Assembly (NCBI GenBank): GCA_007741555.1
Contig: CP036526.1
Location: 3,348,001-3,412,000, forward strand
Direction: 5' to 3'
DNA: 64,000 nt
Source: Stieleria marina
Lineage (GTDB): Bacteria > Planctomycetota > Planctomycetia > Pirellulales > Pirellulaceae
Numbering within the stretch: the first letter of the stretch is position 1; the number at the start of each line of letters is the position of its first letter. Of this stretch, positions 51,902-60,729 are shown one piece after another. A model generated the notes under the pieces. It ran no database searches. It was not told the origin of the DNA and worked only from the letters and a program-made list of their open reading frames with translations. Made by a program: the position numbers and the translations under genes.

Positions 51902-51991
51902 AAGGAACGTTGGCATTCACGCGGAGCCCGGCGTAGGATACTTGACGATGGAAGCTACGTTAGCGGTGGTCGGTGTCGACCGCCGTGCAGC
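51902..51991 (+). repeat. attC: Last attC (degraded), closes C58
   Basis: AAGGAAC / GTGCAGC, 90 bp. R'' is one base away from AACGAAC, the complement of the left end of C58 (GTTCGTT). R' has GTG in place of the essential GTT, so the site should be inactive. Confidence 0.65.
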
Positions 51992-52036
51992 GGTCTGGCT
52001 ATGCAGTGACACGAATGAAAGGGTTTACGTTGGGTC

Positions 52037-53074
52037 ATGAAAACAGTGCTTGTCATCTTGATGTTCGGTGGCTTGGTGATCGGTGGCCTTGTGCAGCCGA
52101 GTTTCGCCGTGGATCTAGAGACCGCGGTACGGCGTGGGCTCAGTCGCGTGCAAGACGCGGCGGTCAACTGGCATTCGAACGAAGATTGCTTTTCGTGCCA
52201 TCACCACACGCTTCCCATGCTGGCGGTTCAGCAGAGTGTTCGAGTCGGTTTGCAGTTGGATATCGATTGGATGAAGGTGCAGGCCGACGCCACGCATTCC
52301 TATTTTGAACAGCGTATCGACGAGATGAATGTCGGATCGCACGTTCCTGGCGGCGCTGCCACGGTTGGGTATGGATTGTGGGCGTTGAGCCTGAACGAGC
52401 ACGCATCCGACGAGACGACCACGGCGATGGTTGAGTATCTGCTGCAGATTCAGGGCGTGGCGAGGCTGAAGAACGGTCGGCGTACGGAGATCACCAACGT
52501 GAATCGGGGACGCTGGATGGCATCCTGTCGGCGGCCGCCGTTGCAGGCCTCCATGGTCGGTGACACAGTCTTGTCACTGATTGGAATCGAACGGTACGCG
52601 GCCGAAGAACAAAAATCGCGTGCTGCGATCGCTCGTACGGACGCAGACAAATGGTTGGCGACTGTTCCGCTGATAACTTTGCAGGATCGTCTGTGGCGGC
52701 TGTGGGGACTGCATTACTTGGGTGGCGAAGACAAAATCAAACGAATTGTTCGTGACGCGATTTTGGCGGATCAACGGAGCGATGGTGGTTGGGCCGAAAC
52801 AAAGGACCGACCTAGCGACGCCTTGTCGACGGGGCAAACGATCGTCGTGTTGCGTCACGCCGGGACAGCGGCCGACGATGCGGCGATCATTCGCGGTCGC
52901 GACTTTCTGTTGCGGACTCAACATGCGGACGGATCATGGAAAGTTGTGAGTCACACGAAACCGGTACAGCCGTTCTTTGACAATGGTGACCCACACGGCA
53001 AAAGTCAATTCTTGTCGGTAGCGGCTACCGCGTGGGCGACGTCCGCTTTGGTTCGGCTGATGCCGCTACAATAG
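52037..53074 (+). CDS. Secreted alpha/alpha-toroid (prenyltransferase/squalene-cyclase-like) protein
   Basis: 345 residues. A signal peptide (VILMFGGLVIGGLVQPSFA) precedes NEDCFSCHHHTLPMLAVQQ, a Cys-x-x-Cys-His motif that could hold heme or metal. Repeated helix pairs with GYGLWALS, LWRLWGLHYLGG, DQRSDGGWAETKDRPSDALSTGQTIVVL and DGSWKVVSH show the QW-like pattern of the terpenoid-cyclase/prenyltransferase toroid. Planctomycetes have many such secreted proteins of unknown role. It follows directly after the last attC remnant, so it could be an old cassette gene. Confidence 0.72.
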   Translation: MKTVLVILMFGGLVIGGLVQPSFAVDLETAVRRGLSRVQDAAVNWHSNEDCFSCHHHTLPMLAVQQSVRVGLQLDIDWMKVQADATHSYFEQRIDEMNVGSHVPGGAATVGYGLWALSLNEHASDETTTAMVEYLLQIQGVARLKNGRRTEITNVNRGRWMASCRRPPLQASMVGDTVLSLIGIERYAAEEQKSRAAIARTDADKWLATVPLITLQDRLWRLWGLHYLGGEDKIKRIVRDAILADQRSDGGWAETKDRPSDALSTGQTIVVLRHAGTAADDAAIIRGRDFLLRTQHADGSWKVVSHTKPVQPFFDNGDPHGKSQFLSVAATAWATSALVRLMPLQ

Positions 53075-53079
53075 CGCTG

Positions 53080-53328
53080 TTGATTCGCAACGTCACAGGT
53101 GCAAACCTTCGGAGTTCCGAAACGGACGTTAATCCAACGCGACAAATTCGCATTTGGGTCTTGTTGTCGCTGGGCATTTTGTTGGTGGCGGCAAGTGTGG
53201 CTTTGAGTTTTTGGCGAGTGAATTGTTCTGCCGCGGACTTGGCCCTAACGGTCGCGAAAATTCCCATTGGATGCAGGGTCGCTGAAGCGGAAGAAAGCAT
53301 TGGGGTTGCCCCGCAGAGCTCACTGTAA
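53080..53328 (+). CDS. Possible small membrane protein
   Basis: About 82 residues from TTG 53080, overlapping nothing but starting only 5 bp after the toroid gene. One helix (IRIWVLLSLGILLVAASVALSFW) and a short tail. No ATG is available. Marginal. Confidence 0.35.
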   Translation: MIRNVTGANLRSSETDVNPTRQIRIWVLLSLGILLVAASVALSFWRVNCSAADLALTVAKIPIGCRVAEAEESIGVAPQSSL

Positions 53329-53712
53329 GTGCAAGGTGTTTTCATGGGCCCAGTCACGTTTCTGACGTTTGCCAATTCGCTGGCAAAAGACTACGGCACA
53401 CCGGAGTGGTACTCTTTTTAGATGTGCGCAGTGGGGGAGATTCGAGGGACGCTGGCGATTGATGCTGATGGCCGAGTGGCGAGGCATTGGTTAGGGCACG
53501 GGGTGGTGGGGCGAGTGACTGTTGACGAAAGACAGGCGGAGACGCAACTGTGAGACGTCACTAAGAGACGTCTAGCTGGGACGATTGTCATTCGCTTGAG
53601 CTTCTGTCATTTTGCGCGCCTTCCGAACTGGTCGCGTGTGCCCATCACTGACATGCCGGGGCGATCGTCGCTTGGGTCAGACTTTCACAGTTTTTGAAAC
53701 AGGGGTGATGAG
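53329..53712 (+). other. Region without supported gene
   Basis: About 380 bp. A 43-codon frame from ATG 53421 (MCAVGEIRGTLAIDADG) is the only candidate and has no supporting signal. No attC-like stem is seen. Confidence 0.4.
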
Positions 53713-53961
53713 ATGAGCCGCGATCCTGATCAGAGTGACATTCCGTACTATCGACGTTCTCGCCGTGCCGCATGGGTGGCAGCAGGCGTGTGCGGCCTGC
53801 TGGGGGCGACTGCGGCAGCCGAGACGCAACATGACCACGGTTTTGCCGGCCTGAGTTTGACCGTTGGGTTTCTGTCTTTTGTTTGGGGCCTGGATTATCA
53901 CCGGCGTCTGGCAGCGATTGCCGACCGATTCAGTGCGAAACAGATCGGCGGGTCACGATGA
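53713..53961 (+). CDS. Small two-helix membrane protein
   Basis: 82 residues starting MSRDPDQSDIPYYRRSRR. Two helices (AAWVAAGVCGLLGATAAA and AGLSLTVGFLSFVWGL) and a basic tail. GGGGTGATGAG upstream is a weak ribosome-binding site. Family not recognised. Confidence 0.5.
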   Translation: MSRDPDQSDIPYYRRSRRAAWVAAGVCGLLGATAAAETQHDHGFAGLSLTVGFLSFVWGLDYHRRLAAIADRFSAKQIGGSR

Positions 53962-54267
53962 GGTGAAGCGTTCGTTGGTCTGTTCGTCGAAACATCGCTT
54001 CAAAGCCGATGGCACTCCCATGCATGAGAAGCCTGACGTGAAGGCGCTTTTCGGTATTTCGATTGATCAAATTGGCATCTTGGTCATTGCCGTTGAGCGT
54101 TTGGCGTTGAGCGTTTGGGGGATCGTGGTTGCAGAGGCAGAGTTCTTTGGTGGTGTTCATGGCTAGGTCGCAACTCGCTAGATTAGGCGTCAGTTGATTG
54201 CGAACATCAATTTGACGATTTAGCCCCAGTATTTGCTGACGACACTCGCCACGGAAGCGTCGAACGA
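53962..54267 (+). other. Region without supported gene
   Basis: About 300 bp; overlapping short frames on both strands, none with good composition. Confidence 0.4.
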
Positions 54268-54474
54268 ATGACCAATCGACAAAAGAACGGTATCGGGTGC
54301 CTGTTGCTTGCCGCGGTACTGAGCTGTGTCGCAATCAATAACGTGATCATTTCGCCAGCCATTCCGGTGGGCGATGCGTCAGGTCTAGGTGTCAGCCGGC
54401 TTGTCGGTGCGTTTCTTCCACCGCTAGTGTTGCTCACGCTCGGACTGTGGCTGTTTCAAAAGCCAAAGAAATGA
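54268..54474 (+). CDS. Small two-helix membrane protein
   Basis: 68 residues: MTNRQKNGIGCLLLAAVLSCVAINNVII, a short loop with GDASGLG, then LVGAFLPPLVLLTLGLWLFQKPKK. It ends 13 bp before the next gene, possibly in one transcript. Family not recognised. Confidence 0.5.
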   Translation: MTNRQKNGIGCLLLAAVLSCVAINNVIISPAIPVGDASGLGVSRLVGAFLPPLVLLTLGLWLFQKPKK

Positions 54475-54487
54475 AGTTGGAGACGTG

Positions 54488-54754
54488 ATGCCTGAAGATT
54501 CAATTGGTTCTCCGTACTCGCCACCGACTGAGGTGGATGCGTCTGCCCCGATGCCATGCCCCAGTTGCGGAGTGATGATGGATTGCGGTGACCTTGCGTC
54601 GGGATCCACGATCCGGTGGCGAAGCAGCTCCGCGGGGGCGATTGAGCATCTGATTTCAGGCGGCACTAAGCTTGGTGAGACCAAGCCAGGGTTTGGCTAC
54701 CGGCTTGCTGCGCACTATTGTCATTCGTGCCGTCTGTTGAAAGTGCAGGCGTGA
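54488..54754 (+). CDS. Small cysteine-rich (zinc-binding-like) protein
   Basis: 88 residues from ATG 54488. The N-terminus SPYSPPTEVDAS is a Pro-rich planctomycete type. CPSCG and CHSCR, about 45 residues apart, suggest a zinc site. Family not recognised. Confidence 0.5.
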   Translation: MPEDSIGSPYSPPTEVDASAPMPCPSCGVMMDCGDLASGSTIRWRSSSAGAIEHLISGGTKLGETKPGFGYRLAAHYCHSCRLLKVQA

Positions 54755-54837
54755 TCAGCAGAAAATAGAAAACAAGCAGTAGTTTGTTCGTTGCGGCGAA
54801 ACTCTGAGGCTCATACGTATCAAGATTGAAAACTACC

Positions 54838-55302
54838 ATGGTCCATCGCTCCCTGTTGTTGTCCATCATTACGATCTGCCTGTTGTTGCCGGGGTGCGGA
54901 AATCCGCGCGATCAGGATGAAACAGATGGAAATCCTCCGGTTTTGCAGAGGAGCTTGGTGAGCTGAATGGGAACTTGAGAACGCTGAGCCAGCAGGCGTC
55001 TGATTTGATCGCGAGTATGCCGGAGGCACACTTCTACCAGTAATGAGAATTACTCGCTTTGGGAGAAGAAGCTGACTGACACGCGAAGCTTGGTTCGCTG
55101 CGAGCGGTTCAATGCCAATGTGACCGTCCGGGTTGGCAACATGGTGGACGACGTTGCCGAGCTTGCGCAGGAGCGCGGGTTTGCGCACTTTCAACTGAAA
55201 ACATTTAACAGCGATGACGACTGGGTAATGACGTTCTTGCAATCAACGGAAGGTAGAAGAGGCGCGGTTTTTGATGTAAAGAAAGTTTTGCAAACGCAGT
55301 AG
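54838..55302 (+). pseudogene. Frameshifted lipoprotein gene
   Basis: ATG 54838 opens a lipoprotein signal (MVHRSLLLSIITICLLLPGC) that stops at 54966. The next frame continues with EELGELNGNLRTLSQQASDLIASMPEAHFYQ, and a third, after a second shift near 55040, with NENYSLWEKKLTDTRS and on to FDVKKVLQTQ at 55302. Joined, they give a plausible ~150-residue lipoprotein. Two shifts so close together suggest gene decay, or sequence errors. Confidence 0.6.
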
Positions 55303-55397
55303 ACCCCGTAGCACTACTTCGTTGCAGTTTTGCGCCGTTGGAATCTGAGATGGGCGGCAACGAAATGCTCTGACGTTATCGACTGTCGCGGCAACAG

Positions 55398-56846
55398 CTA
55401 GATGCAGTACTCGACTGTTTCGCGTGGTGCGACGGGCATTGGTTCGAGTTCTAGCATGGCCTGCGCGACTTGCATGGCTTGGCCGCGAAGTTCAGGTACG
55501 GCGACGGTTTCCCAGAGCGTTCCCTTTAGGATGGGGCCGATTGCATACAGGAACGATGACCGATTGCCGGTTCCGTCGAGAACGACGAAGTCATCGTCGA
55601 TTGCGATGCCCATGTCCATTTCATCGACTTGGGCCAATCCTCGCTGGAATAGGTTGTGGTAGAGCGGCAAACCACTGTCGGAAAAACGAGATTTGGGGCC
55701 GGTGCAATTGATGACGTAATCACCGCCGATGATTCGCGATTCGCCGTCGGTCGTCGTCAGCAGCGCGTCGATGGTGGTCGCTCCGGAGGTGAGCGATTCA
55801 ATCATGGCGGGAACGATTTTGAGTTGTCCGCAGTCGAGCGAGTCGGTGACGGCGTCGTGGATCGGCCCTGCAATCCGGTGCCGAATGACGTTCCACTGCG
55901 GAGCGTATTGTTTCAGGAAGGTTTGTTTTTCTTTGACGGACAAGCGTTTCCATAGTTGCTGTGTGCGGCCGCGCAGTTTGTCGACGGCGATGGCGGGATT
56001 TTGACTGACGCCTCGGAGACGTTCGCAGTCGGCACGCACCAGTTTGGAGAGTTCATTTAAGCTAAGAGACTGGTCGTTTTCGGGGATCACGGAAGGCCAT
56101 TCGATTCCGCGAAAATGTCGTTGCGGCAACATGCCGTTTCGCGAGATTGCGGTGATGCGTCCGTTCCAGCCTTTTTCGCGCAGCGTCACGATGACATCAA
56201 CTGCCGTCAAACCCGTGCCGAGCAGAACGATGTGTCCGTCATTGTCAGGCAAGTGCTGATGCCAGTCTTGCCAAGGGTTTCCACAGTAGCGGCGATCATT
56301 TGCCAGCCGGTCCGCGCCGGGGAGTCCGGCGGGAGGTTGGTTGCCGGTGGCCAGCAAGATGGAGTCGGCCTGCAACGCCTTTCCGCTGCTGAGATGGACG
56401 ATGCCGCCCGTTTGGGAGCTGCCAGTTTCCGAGCCATTGTTAGTCGCTTCAATATCGATGGCCGAATCGTCGATGACGTTGCATTGCACTTGCGAGCGAG
56501 GATCAGCTGGTCCCATGAAGTGCGTGGCGAGACTGCGAACATAGTCGCCATAGATCTGGCGCGGGATAAAGGTCTCGTTGAGCTCATTGTCCGTCATTGC
56601 ATCGAATTCGCACCGTGACCGAAGCCAGTCGAAAAAGTGGCTGGGATGGTCCGGAAACGCAGACATGTTGCGTGCAGCAACGTTGAGCAGATGTTCGCGG
56701 CGTGTTGTTCCGTAGGCTGTTCCGCGACCGAAGGGGCGGCCGGAATTGATGACGACGACCCGTTGAGGAGTTTGCGCCAAGCGGATCAAGTTAACGGCTG
56801 CCAGAGTACCACTGAATCCTCCACCGATGATGGCTGTTGTCTTCAT
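55398..56846 (-). CDS. FAD/NAD(P)-binding protein (NAD_binding_9 / COG4529 type)
   Basis: 482 residues from ATG 56846, where the dinucleotide-binding motif begins (MKTTAIIGGGFSGTLAAVNLIR); the frame is open to 56948. Other motifs: FGRGTAYGTTRREHLLNVAARNMSAFPDHPSHFFDWL, typical of the family, a second nucleotide site IVLLGTGLTAVDVIVTL, and VINCTGPKSRF near the end. Such proteins bind FAD and NAD(P)H; the substrate is unknown. It stands alone on the minus strand. Confidence 0.85.
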   Translation of the reverse strand: MKTTAIIGGGFSGTLAAVNLIRLAQTPQRVVVINSGRPFGRGTAYGTTRREHLLNVAARNMSAFPDHPSHFFDWLRSRCEFDAMTDNELNETFIPRQIYGDYVRSLATHFMGPADPRSQVQCNVIDDSAIDIEATNNGSETGSSQTGGIVHLSSGKALQADSILLATGNQPPAGLPGADRLANDRRYCGNPWQDWHQHLPDNDGHIVLLGTGLTAVDVIVTLREKGWNGRITAISRNGMLPQRHFRGIEWPSVIPENDQSLSLNELSKLVRADCERLRGVSQNPAIAVDKLRGRTQQLWKRLSVKEKQTFLKQYAPQWNVIRHRIAGPIHDAVTDSLDCGQLKIVPAMIESLTSGATTIDALLTTTDGESRIIGGDYVINCTGPKSRFSDSGLPLYHNLFQRGLAQVDEMDMGIAIDDDFVVLDGTGNRSSFLYAIGPILKGTLWETVAVPELRGQAMQVAQAMLELEPMPVAPRETVEYCI

Positions 56847-57362
56847 AGAGTTCGTTCGAAGGTGAAGGAGAGGGAGGGCGAGTTGTAAGTCGGCGATCAC
56901 AGATGAAAACTTTTGAGCAGAAGGACGACAGAAAACGGCGTGACGCATCCTGACACGTTTATCTGTCCCGCATTGAACTCAAGCAAGCCCACGTTCGGCG
57001 GTCGAAACAGAAACTACGTGGGTTCGCCCGTAGAGCAATGCTTTGTGTTTTGCCCGGCCCTTGCCATGGATTTTGCCGACAGTTGGCACTGGGGATTTTC
57101 CTGCCCGTTTGCCTTGGCGTCGTGGCGAGTCGTTTGATGTGTCAGCGCTGTTTCTGCCGATCGGTTGCGGCGATTGTGCTTGAGCGGGCACGCCTGATTG
57201 AGATGCGTTATGACTTAGGGCCGCTGTTCGACATCCAAGAGTAGAATGCGATGCTGTTGTGGTTGCCAATGAAGAACTGCTGGCATGATCAAATCAGCGG
57301 TCGGGCCGGTCACAGACCTGATGATCTGATGCATAAGACAACTGAAGGACCTTATTGAGAGT
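56847..57362. other. Intergenic region between divergent genes
   Basis: About 515 bp. Frames on both strands are present, but their peptides (Cys/Arg-rich or Ser/Arg-rich) do not look like proteins. It should hold promoters for both neighbours. Confidence 0.45.
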
Positions 57363-59051
57363 ATGAAATCTAGCAAGATCCGATCTGCTCTGACTCGTTG
57401 GGCTTCAAGGTTAGTCGCTTCGTTTTCGGTGGTATCCAGCGCGCTGGGGCTGCAGTTTTTTTCCGCTTCGTTGACCCCGTCGCTTTTGCCGCGCCCTCCC
57501 GTTTTGCAGGGCATCCTTGGCGGCGTATCGTTAATCGTGGGCTATGCGATTGCGAAGACATTGATCGCGTTATGGCGATTTATGCAATTGCGTGAATTTG
57601 GCCAAGTGACAGCGAGACGAATATCGCTTGCGCTGTTGGTTGGGATGGGACTGGCCACCGCGTTGACGTTGTCGCGCATGACGGTTTGGCAAAATTCGAT
57701 CCGCGAGCGGATGCAGATGCCCGACGTCGATTCTTCGTACCCGTTAAGCGTGCTAGCGACGTCGATCGTTGTTGGCATCGTCCTGCTACTGTTGGGACGC
57801 GCAATCTGGATGATGATTCATGCGTTTTCGGTTCGGCTGCGTTCGATCATGCCGCCAAGAGTCGCTTTGGTCGTATCGGCAGTTGTTCTGGGGTTTGCTC
57901 TGCTTAGCTTGGTCAATGGTTTGGTCGTGAAGACAGCTTTGCGCGGGATGGATGAAGCGTTTGCCGCGATCGACCAAGCGACATACGACGAACTTTTGCA
58001 GCCCGTGGATTCGTTGGAATCGGGAAGTGAAGAGTCACTTATCCGTTGGAGTGACATTGGTAAGAACGGCAAGGTGTTTGTGAGCGATGGCCCGTCACGC
58101 GTCGAAATAGAAGAGCTGACCGCGCGACCGGCGATGAAACCGATTCGCGTTTACGCAGGTTACAACACGAGTGATTCGCTGGATCAACGCGCCGAGACGG
58201 CTTTGGAAGAATTGATTCGCGTTCGTGGTTTTGAACGTAAGGTGCTGGTGATTGCTACACCGACGGGAACGGGATGGCTGGACCCGTCGTCGGTGGACCC
58301 GCTGGAATATTTGCACAACGGAAACATCGCGACTGTTTCGATGCAGTATTCGTACCTGCCGAGTTGGCTGACGATCATGGTGGATCCGGATCGGTCACGT
58401 CATGCCGCCAAAGCACTCTTTCGACACGTGTATTCGCATTGGAGTTCCTTGGATCAGAAGACGCGTCCCAAGCTGTACCTGTTCGGGCTGAGCCTGGGGT
58501 CGCTTGGTAGCGAAGCGGCTCTTGATTTTTACAATCTGATTGGCGACCCGATTGACGGGGCTGTGTTGAGCGGTCCTCCTTTCCCCAGCACGATGTGGCC
58601 CGAATTGGTTCGTGATCGCGAGCCGGGAACACCCGCGTGGCTACCGCGTTTTCGCGACGGCGAATTGATTCGATTTATGGATGGGAAAGAGTCGTCGGCA
58701 GAAGAGCCCCATGCTGATTGGGGAGTCATGCGGATTGTTTACTTGCAGCACGGCAGTGATCCGATGGTTTGGTTTTCACCGTCGTTGGCATGGCACCAGC
58801 CAGCTTGGCTCCTTGGGGAGCGGGCACCGGATGTGTCGCCGTACTTTCGATGGTTTCCGGTCGTCACCTTCTTGCAAGTCGGATTTGACGTCCCTTTGGC
58901 GACGAGCGCACCTCTGGGATATGCTCATAACTATTCACCCTCTGAATACATTGACGCTTGGGTCGAAGTGACTTCTCCGGCGAAATGGACGGTTGAGGAC
59001 ACAGATAAGTTAAAAGCCAAGTACGCCGATTTTGATCCGTCGCCAATTTGA
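57363..59051 (+). CDS. Membrane alpha/beta-hydrolase family protein
   Basis: 562 residues. Four N-terminal helices (about 12-35, 47-66, 84-100, 122-142, with another near 165-185) match the PF15420-type membrane domain, and the C-terminal half matches the PF10081-type alpha/beta-hydrolase domain. RVYAGYNTSDSLDQRAETALEEL and GTGWLDPSSVDPLEYLHNGNIATVSMQYSYLPSW are hallmark segments; LFGLSLGSLGSEAAL holds the nucleophile serine. Function unproven; possibly a lipase or esterase facing the outside. Confidence 0.85.
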   Translation: MKSSKIRSALTRWASRLVASFSVVSSALGLQFFSASLTPSLLPRPPVLQGILGGVSLIVGYAIAKTLIALWRFMQLREFGQVTARRISLALLVGMGLATALTLSRMTVWQNSIRERMQMPDVDSSYPLSVLATSIVVGIVLLLLGRAIWMMIHAFSVRLRSIMPPRVALVVSAVVLGFALLSLVNGLVVKTALRGMDEAFAAIDQATYDELLQPVDSLESGSEESLIRWSDIGKNGKVFVSDGPSRVEIEELTARPAMKPIRVYAGYNTSDSLDQRAETALEELIRVRGFERKVLVIATPTGTGWLDPSSVDPLEYLHNGNIATVSMQYSYLPSWLTIMVDPDRSRHAAKALFRHVYSHWSSLDQKTRPKLYLFGLSLGSLGSEAALDFYNLIGDPIDGAVLSGPPFPSTMWPELVRDREPGTPAWLPRFRDGELIRFMDGKESSAEEPHADWGVMRIVYLQHGSDPMVWFSPSLAWHQPAWLLGERAPDVSPYFRWFPVVTFLQVGFDVPLATSAPLGYAHNYSPSEYIDAWVEVTSPAKWTVEDTDKLKAKYADFDPSPI

Positions 59052-59212
59052 GTCGACCTCGGTAAGGGCCTAGTCAGTTAGTCGCACGGCTGAACTAGCG
59101 GACGCGGAAGAACGATTGTTGCAGTACAATGATTCTCTGGCCGGCAATTCGACGACTTGTCGCGTCGTCCCACCCAGAACGCTTTCTTCCTCCCTTGCCT
59201 AGTTCGTTTGCC

Positions 59213-60655
59213 ATGCAGAAAACCGCACGCCCATCGAAACGTCTGTCGCGCCGTACGCTGATGCGTGGTGTCGGTGCCGCGGTCGCTTTGCCTTGGCTGG
59301 AAGCCATGACGGCCACGAATGCGATTGCGATGACACCCGCCAAACCGCCCGTGCGTCTTGGCTTTTTTTATGTTCCCAACGGCGTCAATATGGAACAATG
59401 GCGTTGCGGTGACGCGGGGGAGATCAGTGAACCATCCAAGATCCTGCAGCCGTTGGTTGACCACGGCGTGATGAATCGCACGGTGGTTCTGTCGAATCTT
59501 GAAGCGAAACACTGCAAGGGCCCGGGAGCGGGACACGAGCCTGCGGGCGGTGGTTTCTTGGTTGGCAAGAAGTGCAAACACAGCGAAGAGCCCGAAGTGG
59601 GGGGCGTGAGTGTCGATCAGCTGGCGGCGCGAGAGATTGGGTTTGGCACGCCGATTGATTCGCTTGCCCTTGGTGTTGATCCCGGGCATCGTGGCGATCA
59701 TGGATTTAGTGGAAGCTATCTGTCGCACATTTCATGGCGAAACAAGACGACGCCGGCTGCTTTGGAACTGAATCCGCGGAAACTTTATGATCGGCTGTTT
59801 CGGGGGCGAAAACCACGTCAACCCAATTGGGGCGAGTCACCGTCGCTTACGAAGTCGGCTGAGCTGGATCCGATCGAAGCAAGTTTGCTGGATCTGGTTC
59901 GCGACGATACTCGATCGCTACAGCGGCAACTTGGCTTTGCCGACCGCCGTCGCTTGGAAGAATACCTAGATGGTCTGCGCAGTATTGAGCGACGGATCGA
60001 GTTGTCGGAACAAGATTCTGGTTCGCATCACAGCGAGTCCTTCGACAAAGATCCGGCCAATGTGGCGCTCCATGCCGGCGAATCGTTGTCCGATTTGCCC
60101 AACTTGATTTTTCCAGATGGTCGCGGGATTCCGAAAGTCTACGGCGATCACGTGAATTTGATGCTTGATATTTTGACGTTGGCGTTTCAAACCGATACGA
60201 CGCGAGTCGGGTCGTTCATGTTTAGCTACGAAAAATCAGGTCGGTCGTATCGCGAAATTGGCGCGCCGGGTTCGCATCATTCGACTTCGCATCACCAAAG
60301 CAAAGCGGACAAACTTGCTGAACTGACCAAGATCAATACTCACCACATGGAATTGTTTGCGAGGATGTTGGATCGAATGTCAAAAATCAAGGAAGGCGAT
60401 TCAACCCTGTTGGACAATGTCGCGTTGCTGTATGGCAGCGGCATCAGCGACGGGAATGAACACAATCACGATGATTTGCCTGTGATGGTATGCGGTGGCG
60501 GCGGTGGAGCAATCCAGGGGGGACGGCACGTGGTGTTTGAAAAGCCCACTCCACTCTGCAATGTCTACGTCGACCTGTTGCAAACGGTCGGCGTCGAGAA
60601 GAACGAATTTGGAGACAGCACGGGGCCGACGGAAAAGTTGTCGGGCTCGGCATGA
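59213..60655 (+). CDS. DUF1552 family protein, Tat-exported
   Basis: 480 residues from ATG 59213; the frame opens at 59129, but the twin-arginine signal (LSRRTLMRGVGAAVALPWLEAM) fits this start. The body shows the DUF1552 pattern: RLGFFYVPNGVNMEQW, GHEPAGGGFLVGKKC, SVDQLAARE and GSFMFSYEKSGRSY, plus LLYGSGISDGNEHNHDDLPVMVCGGGGG. In planctomycetes these genes pair with DUF1592/DUF1588 cytochrome proteins, as here; the pair is linked to sulfatase-rich polymer degradation, but the reaction is unknown. Confidence 0.88.
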   Translation: MQKTARPSKRLSRRTLMRGVGAAVALPWLEAMTATNAIAMTPAKPPVRLGFFYVPNGVNMEQWRCGDAGEISEPSKILQPLVDHGVMNRTVVLSNLEAKHCKGPGAGHEPAGGGFLVGKKCKHSEEPEVGGVSVDQLAAREIGFGTPIDSLALGVDPGHRGDHGFSGSYLSHISWRNKTTPAALELNPRKLYDRLFRGRKPRQPNWGESPSLTKSAELDPIEASLLDLVRDDTRSLQRQLGFADRRRLEEYLDGLRSIERRIELSEQDSGSHHSESFDKDPANVALHAGESLSDLPNLIFPDGRGIPKVYGDHVNLMLDILTLAFQTDTTRVGSFMFSYEKSGRSYREIGAPGSHHSTSHHQSKADKLAELTKINTHHMELFARMLDRMSKIKEGDSTLLDNVALLYGSGISDGNEHNHDDLPVMVCGGGGGAIQGGRHVVFEKPTPLCNVYVDLLQTVGVEKNEFGDSTGPTEKLSGSA

Positions 60656-60729
60656 TGCGCAGCAGGATGGATGACCTAAATTGCGTACGGCGTAGATTTA
60701 GCGGGGACCGTGCGAAGTTGGTTTTCGGT

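Larger units (their letters stand above)
15960..51991 (+). mobile_element. Chromosomal integron: intI, putative attI and 58-cassette array
   Basis: The element consists of an integron integrase on the minus strand, an AT-rich putative attI at 17598-17693, and 58 consecutive cassettes from 17688 to 51985, each ended by an attC of about 88-93 bp. All recognisable genes read on the plus strand, away from intI, which is the canonical layout. Outer attC heptamers (R'' NNNNAAC, R' GTTNNNN) vary from site to site, yet within a cassette the left-end heptamer and the closing R'' are complementary. The last five attC sites are damaged, suggesting an older distal end. Confidence 0.95.

Noticed and set aside
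17688..51991. CRISPR array as an explanation for the regularly spaced repeats
   Set aside because: Repeat units are ~90 bp, imperfect, with covarying arms and intervals of 230 to 1700 bp carrying genes; there are no cas genes. attC sites explain them fully.
53329..54267. Further attC sites beyond 51991
   Set aside because: I looked for the CACCGAAG / CTCGGTG arms and GTT heptamers and found no pairing stem, so the array is not extended past the last remnant.
56979..57269. Minus-strand frame of 96 codons between divergent genes
   Set aside because: No start signal, unnatural Ser/Arg/Thr composition and competing frames on the other strand.
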